A stretch of 36,082 nucleotides of DNA from a virus, in IMG/VR virus record IMGVR_UViG_3300046004_001559, positions 1-36,082 of that record; one strand, 5' to 3'. The first letter of the stretch is position 1. Every line of letters starts with the position of its first letter. Below, one piece after another: positions 30,067 to 36,082 of the stretch. The notes under the pieces were generated by a model, which saw only the letters and a list, made by a program, of their open reading frames with translations, ran no database searches and was not told the origin of the DNA. The position numbers were made by a program, and so were the translations under genes.

Positions 30067-30286
30067 CGACTGACCTTTCAGCCTGGGTGCGGATGGTGAT
30101 TTCGGTTCGCGTGACGCGCTCGGTTATGGCCCCGGTCTCATGGGCCAATTCCGCCCCCTGCTCAGCGACGACAACGCGGGCCTTAAGCGCAGCGGTGCGC
30201 TTGGCGTTCCACCATAAGCCGCCGCCGACAATGACAACCGCTAGGATGATCAATCCGACGATGATCAAGCGGGCCTGCGCGAACAT
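29933..30286 (-). CDS. Inner-membrane spanin (Rz-like)
   Basis: 117 residues from ATG 30286; an upstream extension lacks support. One N-terminal membrane helix (FAQARLIIVGLIILAVVIVG), then a periplasmic coiled coil (AALKARVVVAEQGAELAHET and ITERVTRTEITIRTQAE), ending with LDPEFRDRLCAAVASLR, a motif common at Rz C termini. It partners with Rz1. A diverged, truncated relative of its N terminus lies beyond the HNH gene at 30830-31009. Confidence 0.82.
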   Translation of the reverse strand: MFAQARLIIVGLIILAVVIVGGGLWWNAKRTAALKARVVVAEQGAELAHETGAITERVTRTEITIRTQAERSVDVVQSAPGADTPLDPEFRDRLCAAVASLRDGAQACDDQPAAPPP

Positions 30287-30287
30287 T

Positions 30288-30316
30288 TTGAACCCCGCCT
30301 CGCTATTTGTGCTAAT
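30288..30316 (+). promoter_or_regulatory. Promoter candidate for the antisense HNH gene
   Basis: TTGAAC at 30288-30293, a 17-base spacer and GCTAAT at 30311-30316, upstream of the HNH gene with a GGAAGG ribosome site. It lies just upstream of, and antisense to, the Rz start. An own promoter would suit a freestanding homing gene. Confidence 0.45.
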
Positions 30317-30387
30317 GTTTGCGGGTGCAGCGGCGTTGAAGCGCCCGTCCCGCACCCTAACCAATCGCGATCTCGGAAGGATCGAAA

Positions 30388-30876
30388 ATGGCTACCGACA
30401 AACTACCCGCGACGGGCTTCTTTGAAAAGCACCGCGATAAGATCGCGTTTGGCATTTCAACTGGCTGCTGGCTATGGGCGGCAGCGAAGACCAGCACTGG
30501 TTATGGCAATGTTAGGATGGGCGGTGGGCCGAGAAAGGCTCACAGGGAAGCCTACGAGGCCGAACACGGCGCGGGCTCCGCTGACGGGCTTGTCGTTCGG
30601 CACAAGTGCGACACGCGCCTCTGTGTTAATCCCGACCATCTGGAGTTAGGCACGCAAGCCGACAACGTGCGCGACCGTGACGAGCGCGAGCGGCAGGCCA
30701 AGGGCGAAACCAACGGCAGGGCCAAGCTCACCGATGACGACGTTAGGGCGATCCGCGCCACCTACGTTCTCCGCAGTCGCACGCACGGCCAAGCTGCTCT
30801 CGCACGGCAGTTCGGAGTTTCCGGGCCACTCATCGGCCAGATAACGCGCCGTGAACTCTGGCGGCACGTTTTGTGA
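30388..30876 (+). CDS. HNH homing-type endonuclease, antisense in lysis cassette
   Basis: 162 residues. Core: VVRHKCDTRLCVNPDHLELGT (69-89) with His72, Cys74, Cys79, Asn81 and His84, preceded by CWLWAAAKTSTGYG. After it, the linker KGETNGRAKLTDDDVRAIRA and a C-terminal HTH (HGQAALARQFGVSGPLIGQI) typical of this HNH-3/NUMOD-like group. GGAAGG seven bases before ATG. It is opposite to the lysis genes and flanked by two Rz-type N termini, which points to mobile origin. Confidence 0.88.
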   Translation: MATDKLPATGFFEKHRDKIAFGISTGCWLWAAAKTSTGYGNVRMGGGPRKAHREAYEAEHGAGSADGLVVRHKCDTRLCVNPDHLELGTQADNVRDRDERERQAKGETNGRAKLTDDDVRAIRATYVLRSRTHGQAALARQFGVSGPLIGQITRRELWRHVL

Positions 30877-31009
30877 TTGATTGCTCTGCGGCAGTTACGC
30901 GGGCGTTGGCTTCTCGCAGGGCTTTGCGAGTGAAATAGACATAGCCGACCAGCGCGAGAATTGCGGCTAGGGTCACGCCGGCCACGATCAGGCGGGCTTG
31001 GGTTATCAT
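30830..31009 (-). pseudogene. Truncated Rz-like (inner-membrane spanin) N terminus
   Basis: 59 residues from ATG 31009 (ATGA overlap). The first 45 (ITQARLIVAGVTLAAILALV, then RKALREANARVTAAEQ) parallel the N terminus of the intact Rz (QARLI..G, a membrane helix, then 'AL.ARV..AEQ'). The last residues read antisense through the 3' end of the HNH gene, so the normal coiled coil is lost. It is either a remnant of an Rz gene cut by the HNH insertion or a short membrane protein now used in its own right. Confidence 0.6.
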
Positions 31010-31143
31010 CCGCCCACCACCACCCGAGCCACCCACAGCGCCCCGGTGATAGCCAACAGAGCGACGATTCCAGCGACGACCAGAACGACACCGATAAAGC
31101 AGAGGTCTAGAGACGTGAATCGGTGAGGGGTGCGCCAGTTCAT
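31006..31143 (-). CDS. Small membrane protein in lysis cassette
   Basis: 45 residues starting NWRTPHRFTSLDLC, then one strongly hydrophobic helix (FIGVVLVVAGIVALLAITGA) and a short tail. ATG overlaps the endolysin stop and its stop overlaps the Rz-like remnant. It could be a second holin, pinholin or antiholin; this is from size and place only. Confidence 0.58.
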   Translation of the reverse strand: MNWRTPHRFTSLDLCFIGVVLVVAGIVALLAITGALWVARVVVGG

Positions 31144-31526
31144 TTCGGATACTGCGCCCACGGGAGCTGATGGTGAGGTCCGTCAGGGAACGACTTCCAC
31201 CGGGCTCCGGCCTCTAGCGGGATGCCCAGCTCTTTCGCCGCCGCTTCCATAGCCGTGACGATGGGCCAGAAGTGATCCCAATCCCATGAGATCGTCCCGT
31301 TGACGACGGGGGCCAGGTCAACCGCGTGGCCGGTGATGTGCCGACTGTTCATGGTTTTCGACTTGCCGGTCTGGACGAGGTATTTCTGCCGAACCTTCGT
31401 TCGCAGCCCTTCGGTGACGGTGAAATCCTGCGTGGTCTTCGTGATCGCCAGCTTCACCACCTTGACTAGATCGGGGTGAACGCCGGTCAAGCGGGATAGG
31501 CTGGTAGCGCCGAGGGCGTAGGTCAT
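31140..31526 (-). CDS. Endolysin, M15 (VanY-like) peptidase
   Basis: 128 residues. Metal-site motif SRHITGHAVDLAP supplies His63 and Asp70, with the second site DGPHHQLPW (His118/His119) near the C terminus. This is the L-alanyl-D-glutamate/D-Ala-D-Ala peptidase fold of short phage endolysins. It cuts peptidoglycan cross-links at lysis. No signal peptide, so it depends on the adjacent holin. Coupled (ATGA) to holin and to the small membrane protein. Confidence 0.9.
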   Translation of the reverse strand: MTYALGATSLSRLTGVHPDLVKVVKLAITKTTQDFTVTEGLRTKVRQKYLVQTGKSKTMNSRHITGHAVDLAPVVNGTISWDWDHFWPIVTAMEAAAKELGIPLEAGARWKSFPDGPHHQLPWAQYPK

Positions 31527-31849
31527 GGGGCGTTCTCCGGTTTCATGTCGGGAGCGGATTGGGTTGTGGTGACAGTGACGCTTGCCGTATCCACCACCGG
31601 GACAGGCCCCGCCGCCTTGGCAATCTCGACGTTCGCCGCGTGCTTGGCCGTCTGGCTGTTCTCTGCCGCCTTGGCGCCATACAGAGCCGCAACACCGCCC
31701 ATCGCCGCCCCGATAAACAGCGCAGCGCCTTCAAACCCGTCAACCTTGTGAGCGACAATCACCACCGCCGCAGATGACGCCGTGGACAGGGAGATGATCG
31801 AATAAGGCCGGGCGATGTCGGCAATGAAGGCCTTGACCCTTTCCAGCAT
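31523..31849 (-). CDS. Holin-like protein
   Basis: 108 residues from ATG 31849, which overlaps the XhlA-like stop (TGATG). Two hydrophobic segments (YSIISLSTASSAAVVIVAHK and GAALFIGAAMGGVAALYGA) and a hydrophilic Ala/Lys, Thr/Gln-rich tail. It directly precedes the endolysin. It would form membrane lesions to release the endolysin. Topology and position support the call; no specific holin family is recognised. Confidence 0.7.
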   Translation of the reverse strand: MLERVKAFIADIARPYSIISLSTASSAAVVIVAHKVDGFEGAALFIGAAMGGVAALYGAKAAENSQTAKHAANVEIAKAAGPVPVVDTASVTVTTTQSAPDMKPENAP

Positions 31850-32028
31850 CACGACACCAGCTTCTTCCACAGCCCGCTCAACAGCGAACCCGCCAACGCG
31901 CTAACCCCCACAGCAGCCCCAACAGCCCACCAGATCGCCCGCTCAATGAAGCCGATCCGGTTCCCGTGTTCGTCAATCCTCTTTTCGAGATGATCGAGGC
32001 GAACCTCTGTCCCGGTCTTTTCGTTCAT
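31849..32028 (-). CDS. XhlA-like lysis accessory protein
   Basis: 59 residues. N-terminal amphipathic helix (EVRLDHLEKRIDEHGNRIGF) followed by one membrane helix (AIWWAVGAAVGVSALAGSLL) and a basic end (WKKLVS). This is the layout of the XhlA family, small proteins that act with a holin. ATGA overlap upstream and TGATG overlap with the holin. Confidence 0.7.
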   Translation of the reverse strand: MNEKTGTEVRLDHLEKRIDEHGNRIGFIERAIWWAVGAAVGVSALAGSLLSGLWKKLVS

Positions 32029-32540
32029 CTTCCCCTCGCAGCGCCATGAAGAGCGAACGAACCAAAAGCGCCAGACACCCGCAGGCGATCAAGAGCATGG
32101 CTAGCAACGTGTCGTCCTCCCGCTAGGGTGAGGATCAGCAGCTCAACCGCAAACACGGAATTGATAGCCCAGATATACCCCACAGTATCCGCGCGGGATG
32201 CCGCGCCGCTTGAAACAATGCCGCTCCAGTAAAAGGTATGGGCCACGCATTGAACGCTGAACGCTACCGCCAAGGCGAACTTCCACGCCTCCCGATGTTT
32301 GACGAACAAGCTAACCGCGAGGAGCCCGCAGATAAGGTCTTGAACGGGCCACGGAACCGCAGACAGCGGCATTTCGGTATTGGCCGACCACATGCGCGAG
32401 ACCATCGTAAACACGAACACCACAGCCCCGGCGGCGAACACCTCCAGGGCTTCTCGCCGAAGATAAGAGGCCAACGCGCAAACCCCGACCATGACGCCCG
32501 TTGCGACCATGAAGCCGGTCGTTATATCGTGTCCGCTCAC
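32025..32540 (-). CDS. Multi-pass membrane protein, unknown
   Basis: 171 residues with about five hydrophobic segments (around 8-26, 32-50, 66-82, 86-107 and 122-143). Ends with a short basic tail. It precedes the XhlA/holin/endolysin genes and is coupled to them by ATGA. A role in lysis control or superinfection exclusion is possible; nothing in the sequence decides this. Confidence 0.65.
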   Translation of the reverse strand: MSGHDITTGFMVATGVMVGVCALASYLRREALEVFAAGAVVFVFTMVSRMWSANTEMPLSAVPWPVQDLICGLLAVSLFVKHREAWKFALAVAFSVQCVAHTFYWSGIVSSGAASRADTVGYIWAINSVFAVELLILTLAGGRHVASHALDRLRVSGAFGSFALHGAARGR

Positions 32541-32818
32541 GGTTGGCCGTCACCAGGAGGCGGGTCCTTGTCGTCAGCATCCCCGCCGGAGCGGCTTTCG
32601 TCCGGTGAGCCGACCGAAGCCGCCAGTTGCGTGCGGAGCGCCTCTAACGCCCGGTGAGCCTTACGGACCTTCACCTGAGCAACGTCGATGAGGTCCAGCG
32701 TAGTCGCCAGCGCTTCGCCCGTGGCTTCCTCCCGCGCGCCTGCCAACTCCCGCTCGATTTGCCGAATGCAGAACTCGACAACGGCAGCACCGCCTATCGC
32801 TCTGTCTCTAAGGTTCAT
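32537..32818 (-). CDS. Small helical hypothetical protein
   Basis: 93 residues, helix 3-70 (AAVVEFCIRQIERELAGARE and LIDVAQVKVRKAHRALEAL), then an acidic/Pro tail (GGDADDKDPPPGDG). AAGG precedes the ATG. Coupled (ATGA) to the membrane protein gene. No family recognised. Confidence 0.62.
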   Translation of the reverse strand: MNLRDRAIGGAAVVEFCIRQIERELAGAREEATGEALATTLDLIDVAQVKVRKAHRALEALRTQLAASVGSPDESRSGGDADDKDPPPGDGQP

Positions 32819-32846
32819 TTTGCCCGCCTTGTGCTATGGTCCGGAG

Positions 32847-33134
32847 ATGATGGATAGACTTCTGAGCCGGACACCAGTTTTACCGCTTGCAATAGCTGCC
32901 GTCCTCTTGACCGTAGCTTTTGGAAAAGAGGGCTGGGTTCTTACGGCATCGTGGATATTGGTTGGCCTGCTGGCGTGGATTGCCGACCGAAAGGCGTCCC
33001 AGGCAACAGGCCCAACTCTTGCCCAATCCGATCAACGACAGACCCTAGAGCCGGATTCCGCGCCGCCTCCGCCTGAAGCTGTCCAAATGCTGCCCGCGCC
33101 GCGCCCGGAGTTGACGCGCGATAAATTGCATTGA
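32847..33134 (+). CDS. Possible antisense two-helix membrane protein
   Basis: 95 residues on the rightward strand. It has two hydrophobic segments (LPLAIAAVLLTVAF and WVLTASWILVGLLAWIAD) followed by a hydrophilic, Pro-rich tail. The first 94 bp fill the gap between two leftward genes, and the rest overlaps antisense the 3' end of the ejection protein gene. GGAG is present but very close to the ATG. Real protein or chance frame is undecided. Confidence 0.35.
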   Translation: MMDRLLSRTPVLPLAIAAVLLTVAFGKEGWVLTASWILVGLLAWIADRKASQATGPTLAQSDQRQTLEPDSAPPPPEAVQMLPAPRPELTRDKLH

Positions 33135-34911
33135 TCGCGTCCTGCACTGGCCTTGAGTAAACGGCTGACCCAGCTAGAACGCCGCCAACGCCTGCGCCCA
33201 CAGCAAGCGGGTTTGCGCCCACAGCCATCGCGCCGCCCCCAAGCCCACCGACCGAAAGCAGCGAGCGAAGGGGCGTCCCGCTATCGGGAACGGTTGGCGG
33301 TAAAACCGTCATAGCTGCATCAGTCAGGTCTTGCATGAGGGCGCCACCTTCTGAATACGCCCGATTGCCCGCAGACGTATCCGCGGCTTGAACGGCGCTG
33401 TTAAGCTGTGGCGCCGTAAACCGGCCATCGGTGCGGGCCGTGCCGGTCATTTGCGATGCTTTGCGGATGCGAACCAGATTGGCCGTGGCCTCATCAGCAG
33501 CCCTAACGCCCGCGAACGCCGCCGGATCGGTGCGTTGCATAAGACCGCCGACCTCTGATCTAAGGTCAGTGAGGGCATTTCGCAGGAACCGTTGGGCTGG
33601 CGCATTGGCCGATCCCGCATCGGCAGCGCGGATAGCCGCGCCAAGATCGGCGTCTATAGCCTTCCATGCCTGACCGTCGATTGGGCCAGCCAAGCGAGTG
33701 GTTACATCATCCACAAATGCCATCAGGTCGCCGCGCAAAGCGGGCGGAACCCGTGGGGATGCGGCGACCGATTGAAGGCCCGCCGCAAACTGCTGATCCG
33801 GAACGACCGTCACGCCGTTTAGTGCGCGATTATAGGCGTTACTAATTGCCGCAGTTACGTCGCGCACACCCTCGCGGCCTACAGTTTGCGCCTGCCCCCC
33901 CTGAATGGGCGCCAGCCCCCGGCTAAGGGCTGCCTCGTTAAATGTGTCTATCCCCCGGATTTGAGCCGCGCGAATGGCGTCACCCAGAATAGGGACTGAC
34001 GTTAAGCCATCCTCAAACCGTTGAGCGGCTCCGCCCATCATTTGCCCCGGCGTTAGCGAAATGCCCTCGTCAGACAAACGGCGCGCGTTACTTCTGGGGG
34101 CAGCGCGTGCGGTCGCGGCGCTACGCGCCAACGCGTTCCCACCCGCCGCCAGCGTTGATCCGAGCCCAAACGCAAAAGCAGTTTCACGCGCCGCGCCGGG
34201 GATACGTTCCGGCAGCGAGCCCTCCTGACGCCCAAGAGCAAAAGGCGCATTTTGCGCCGCTGCCGTAGCACCGACCGCGAGAGGATTAGTAAACCCCGCC
34301 CCGCTTGGCCGACCAGCCAAAGCTATACCGACGCCCGTAGCCAAGGCGTTGGCTACGGGCTTACGGCGAGCGTATGATTCCTGTTGCTCTCGCTCGAAAT
34401 CCATTCGGGCTTGACCCGCGACACGGGCCGGAACCTCAACCGGCTTGCCCATTGCGCGCCGGACGATGTTCCCCGCGCCCTGCAAAGCAAAGTCTGCGCC
34501 GTAGCCCATTTCATCGAACACGCCGGTAGAGCGCGCCACCTGGGTAAAAAAGTCGTCTGACGGCGCTTTGCCTTTAAGGCCGAACGGCAACGGCGCTGGC
34601 GTGTCCAGTTTGGTAAGACGCTCTCGCGCCTTGCCGTAGGCGGCCCGATCACCCGCCGGAATAACGATTGGATTTCCTTGTGGGCTGCCGTTGGGCCGCA
34701 ACAGGCCGTTTTCATTCTGACGAATATTACCCCGCGCATCCCTGTAAAAAGATTTACGCGGAATGCTAACACCCGCATACCCTCCCGACAAATCAAAGGG
34801 GGACGCTCGCGTTCCCGCACCCTTAAGCGCCGGAACACCTTTAGCGGCAGGCGCATCCGAAAACGCGGCGTATGGGTCAGCGTCTTGAAACGCAGCGTAT
34901 GGGTCAGCCAT
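32941..34911 (-). CDS. Large ejection/internal virion protein
   Basis: 656 residues. N terminus with a repeated DPYAAF motif (MADPYAAFQDADPYAAF), common in phage ejection proteins. Central helices with Ala/Gly-rich, mildly hydrophobic stretches (about 200-265 and 560-600) that could cross a membrane during DNA delivery. No enzyme motif. ATG overlaps the stop of the peptidase-type ejection protein (TAATG). Together the two would form the internal ejection apparatus, comparable to P22 gp16/gp20 or T7 gp15/16 in role, not in sequence. Confidence 0.72.
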   Translation of the reverse strand: MADPYAAFQDADPYAAFSDAPAAKGVPALKGAGTRASPFDLSGGYAGVSIPRKSFYRDARGNIRQNENGLLRPNGSPQGNPIVIPAGDRAAYGKARERLTKLDTPAPLPFGLKGKAPSDDFFTQVARSTGVFDEMGYGADFALQGAGNIVRRAMGKPVEVPARVAGQARMDFEREQQESYARRKPVANALATGVGIALAGRPSGAGFTNPLAVGATAAAQNAPFALGRQEGSLPERIPGAARETAFAFGLGSTLAAGGNALARSAATARAAPRSNARRLSDEGISLTPGQMMGGAAQRFEDGLTSVPILGDAIRAAQIRGIDTFNEAALSRGLAPIQGGQAQTVGREGVRDVTAAISNAYNRALNGVTVVPDQQFAAGLQSVAASPRVPPALRGDLMAFVDDVTTRLAGPIDGQAWKAIDADLGAAIRAADAGSANAPAQRFLRNALTDLRSEVGGLMQRTDPAAFAGVRAADEATANLVRIRKASQMTGTARTDGRFTAPQLNSAVQAADTSAGNRAYSEGGALMQDLTDAAMTVLPPTVPDSGTPLRSLLSVGGLGGGAMAVGANPLAVGAGVGGVLAGSAVYSRPVQDAINAIYRASTPGAARAAFGQLQAEAARNPALGSVVDRIGQELGLLPGTPFGRQSTPAGQPISTMP

Positions 34912-36082
34912 TATCGAACCTTGATACGACCATCAGGGGTGACAAATCGGGTTCCAGGGGGAAGCGCAGCGGCCTCCGCCGGACTGTTAACGCGAACAGG
35001 GGGCTTTGAATCCGATGGAGCACCAGATGCCCTTTTGGGCGGCGTCCCGATACCTTTTTGCGCGGCATACGGAACCCACCATTGCTCAAACGCGGCATCG
35101 GCTTGACTTGCCGGGCGCCCGCTTTTCTTCCAGCTTTCCAAAAACGCTTGCCGCGCCCGTCCTTTGGCATCGGTCGGGGAAACAACCGGAGCGCGCCCCG
35201 CAATCGTTTCTGGGGGCAGGCCAGACCCGGTTGCATATCCCTGATATTGTCCGACAAGCGCATCATATCGAGATTTGCGCGATTCGTAGATTGTGCGGGC
35301 GGTGTCTGCAAACTCCAGCCGCTGACGTGGATTAAGCCGCTGGCCCTTGAGCAGTTTGTTATACTGGTTAAGGACCTGCTCCGGAACGCCCGCCGCCTGC
35401 TGCGCTGTGGCAAACTCGCCCTCTCTCACAACTGAACCTGGGTCCAGCATTTTCATGTATGAGAAAATCAACGAGATATCGCCCGCAGCAGTCGGGGGCG
35501 CTGAGACTAGGCGGCTAATCTGGTCATAGCTGGCCGCTACATCGGAATAGGCTTTAACGTCGGGGTTTTGGTCAAACTCTTTTCGGAGCTGGACTTGAGC
35601 GGAAGAAACCTGACGGGGGGTCATTTCGCCGCCCGGCCCAACCGCATCAATGCGCCCGTCCGGAGAGCGTTGGTATGATCCCGGAGGCAACCTCGCCGCC
35701 TCCACCTCTTGCGGGGTGAGCATTGTGTATGAGGGCTTTGAACCACCCTGCGCCACCACCCGCGAGCCGCCGCCCGGAGACTGCCAGTTAGGCCCCGGCT
35801 CCACGTGATATGAGTTGTTCTCAGGGTGGTAAATCACGTCATAGCCCGGCCCCATGCGGGCGCGAACGGTAGCAATCACTTCCGGCGGATTGCCGCCTGG
35901 CGCGGTGAAGTCCAGAGCCGCGCCCTCGCGGTGGAAAGTGTCGCGGGCCGACAGCGGAAGCGATGCGATTTCCGCCTCTGAACGCGGCGCGGCGCTTCCC
36001 AGCTTAAGCCCCGGAATGCTTTGAAGCTGTCCAAGAATGTATTGCCCGACCTGAGGGGATCGCGCCGTCATCCCACCACCGC
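34911..36082 (-). CDS. Ejection protein with M15-like motif, C-terminal part (gene crosses the join)
   Basis: Continuation of the gene that begins at GTG 814. Counting the whole protein (620 residues), this part contains a peptidase-like unit: HREGAALD (His281, Asp288) followed by YHVEPGP (His323), the HxxGxAxD and distal His pattern of the M15 (D-Ala-D-Ala peptidase) fold. The rest is helical (VAASYDQISRLVSA, LNQYNKLLKGQRL). A peptidoglycan-cutting activity carried in the particle would open the wall during DNA entry. Motif seen; activity inferred. Confidence 0.75.
   Translation of the reverse strand, partial: GGGMTARSPQVGQYILGQLQSIPGLKLGSAAPRSEAEIASLPLSARDTFHREGAALDFTAPGGNPPEVIATVRARMGPGYDVIYHPENNSYHVEPGPNWQSPGGGSRVVAQGGSKPSYTMLTPQEVEAARLPPGSYQRSPDGRIDAVGPGGEMTPRQVSSAQVQLRKEFDQNPDVKAYSDVAASYDQISRLVSAPPTAAGDISLIFSYMKMLDPGSVVREGEFATAQQAAGVPEQVLNQYNKLLKGQRLNPRQRLEFADTARTIYESRKSRYDALVGQYQGYATGSGLPPETIAGRAPVVSPTDAKGRARQAFLESWKKSGRPASQADAAFEQWWVPYAAQKGIGTPPKRASGAPSDSKPPVRVNSPAEAAALPPGTRFVTPDGRIKVR
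35960..36082. repeat. Terminal direct repeat, right copy
   Basis: Exact second copy of positions 1-123. It lies inside the coding region of the ejection/peptidase protein, which argues against a physical end with its own regulatory function and favours an arbitrary opening point of a circular assembly. Confidence 0.97.

Overview
The window looks like a complete, circularly permuted genome of a tailed phage with a short, P22-like tail (podovirus architecture), about 36 kb and GC-rich. Positions 1-123 recur exactly at 35960-36082, and one gene runs in frame across that join, so the unique length is 35,959 bp. The host is probably an alphaproteobacterium, most likely Caulobacter/Brevundimonas-like. 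This rests on a GcrA-type cell-cycle regulator, a stand-alone DnaA domain IV, GC-rich codon use and an apparent shortage of GANTC (CcrM) sites. I see no integrase, tRNA, DNA polymerase, primase or RNA polymerase.

Layout. Two transcription programmes diverge from a small control region at about 21,960-22,070, which holds a Cro/Xre-like HTH gene and back-to-back promoter-like sequences. Rightward (22,069-29,683) is a tightly overlapping early operon. It carries a pentapeptide-repeat protein, a Rad52-like annealing protein, NinB, many small phage proteins and four single-helix membrane microproteins of 27-38 residues. Leftward (21,963 down to 1, then across the join from 36,082 down to about 29,700) lies everything else. 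First come regulators and replication genes: HNH, a GcrA-like protein, a SANT/HTH protein, DnaA domain IV, a DUF3268-like zinc protein, a DUF1376 protein and a putative helicase-loader-like protein. A NusG/RfaH-like antiterminator follows, then a 330-bp structured leader. The late genes come next: small terminase, a split large terminase, portal, scaffold, coat, adaptor, tail spike and fibre, tail hub, ejection proteins, XhlA-like protein, holin, M15 endolysin and Rz/Rz1 spanins. The two programmes converge on a terminator at 29,700-29,730 that fits the leftward late transcript.

Two freestanding HNH homing-type endonuclease genes sit antisense inside the late operon. One lies between coat and scaffold. 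The other lies in the lysis cassette next to a truncated copy of the inner-membrane spanin.

The most interesting system is the leftward regulatory cassette. A DnaA domain IV without its ATPase, a SANT/HTH protein and a GcrA-like protein with an extra DNA-binding-like segment are translationally coupled. This suggests the phage interferes with, or borrows, the DnaA-GcrA-CcrM cell-cycle circuit. Downstream, a phage NusG paralog sits where lambda-type phages keep Q, directly before a leader with two adjacent stem-loops and an ops-like hairpin. The large terminase is split exactly between ATPase and nuclease domains by an ATGA junction.
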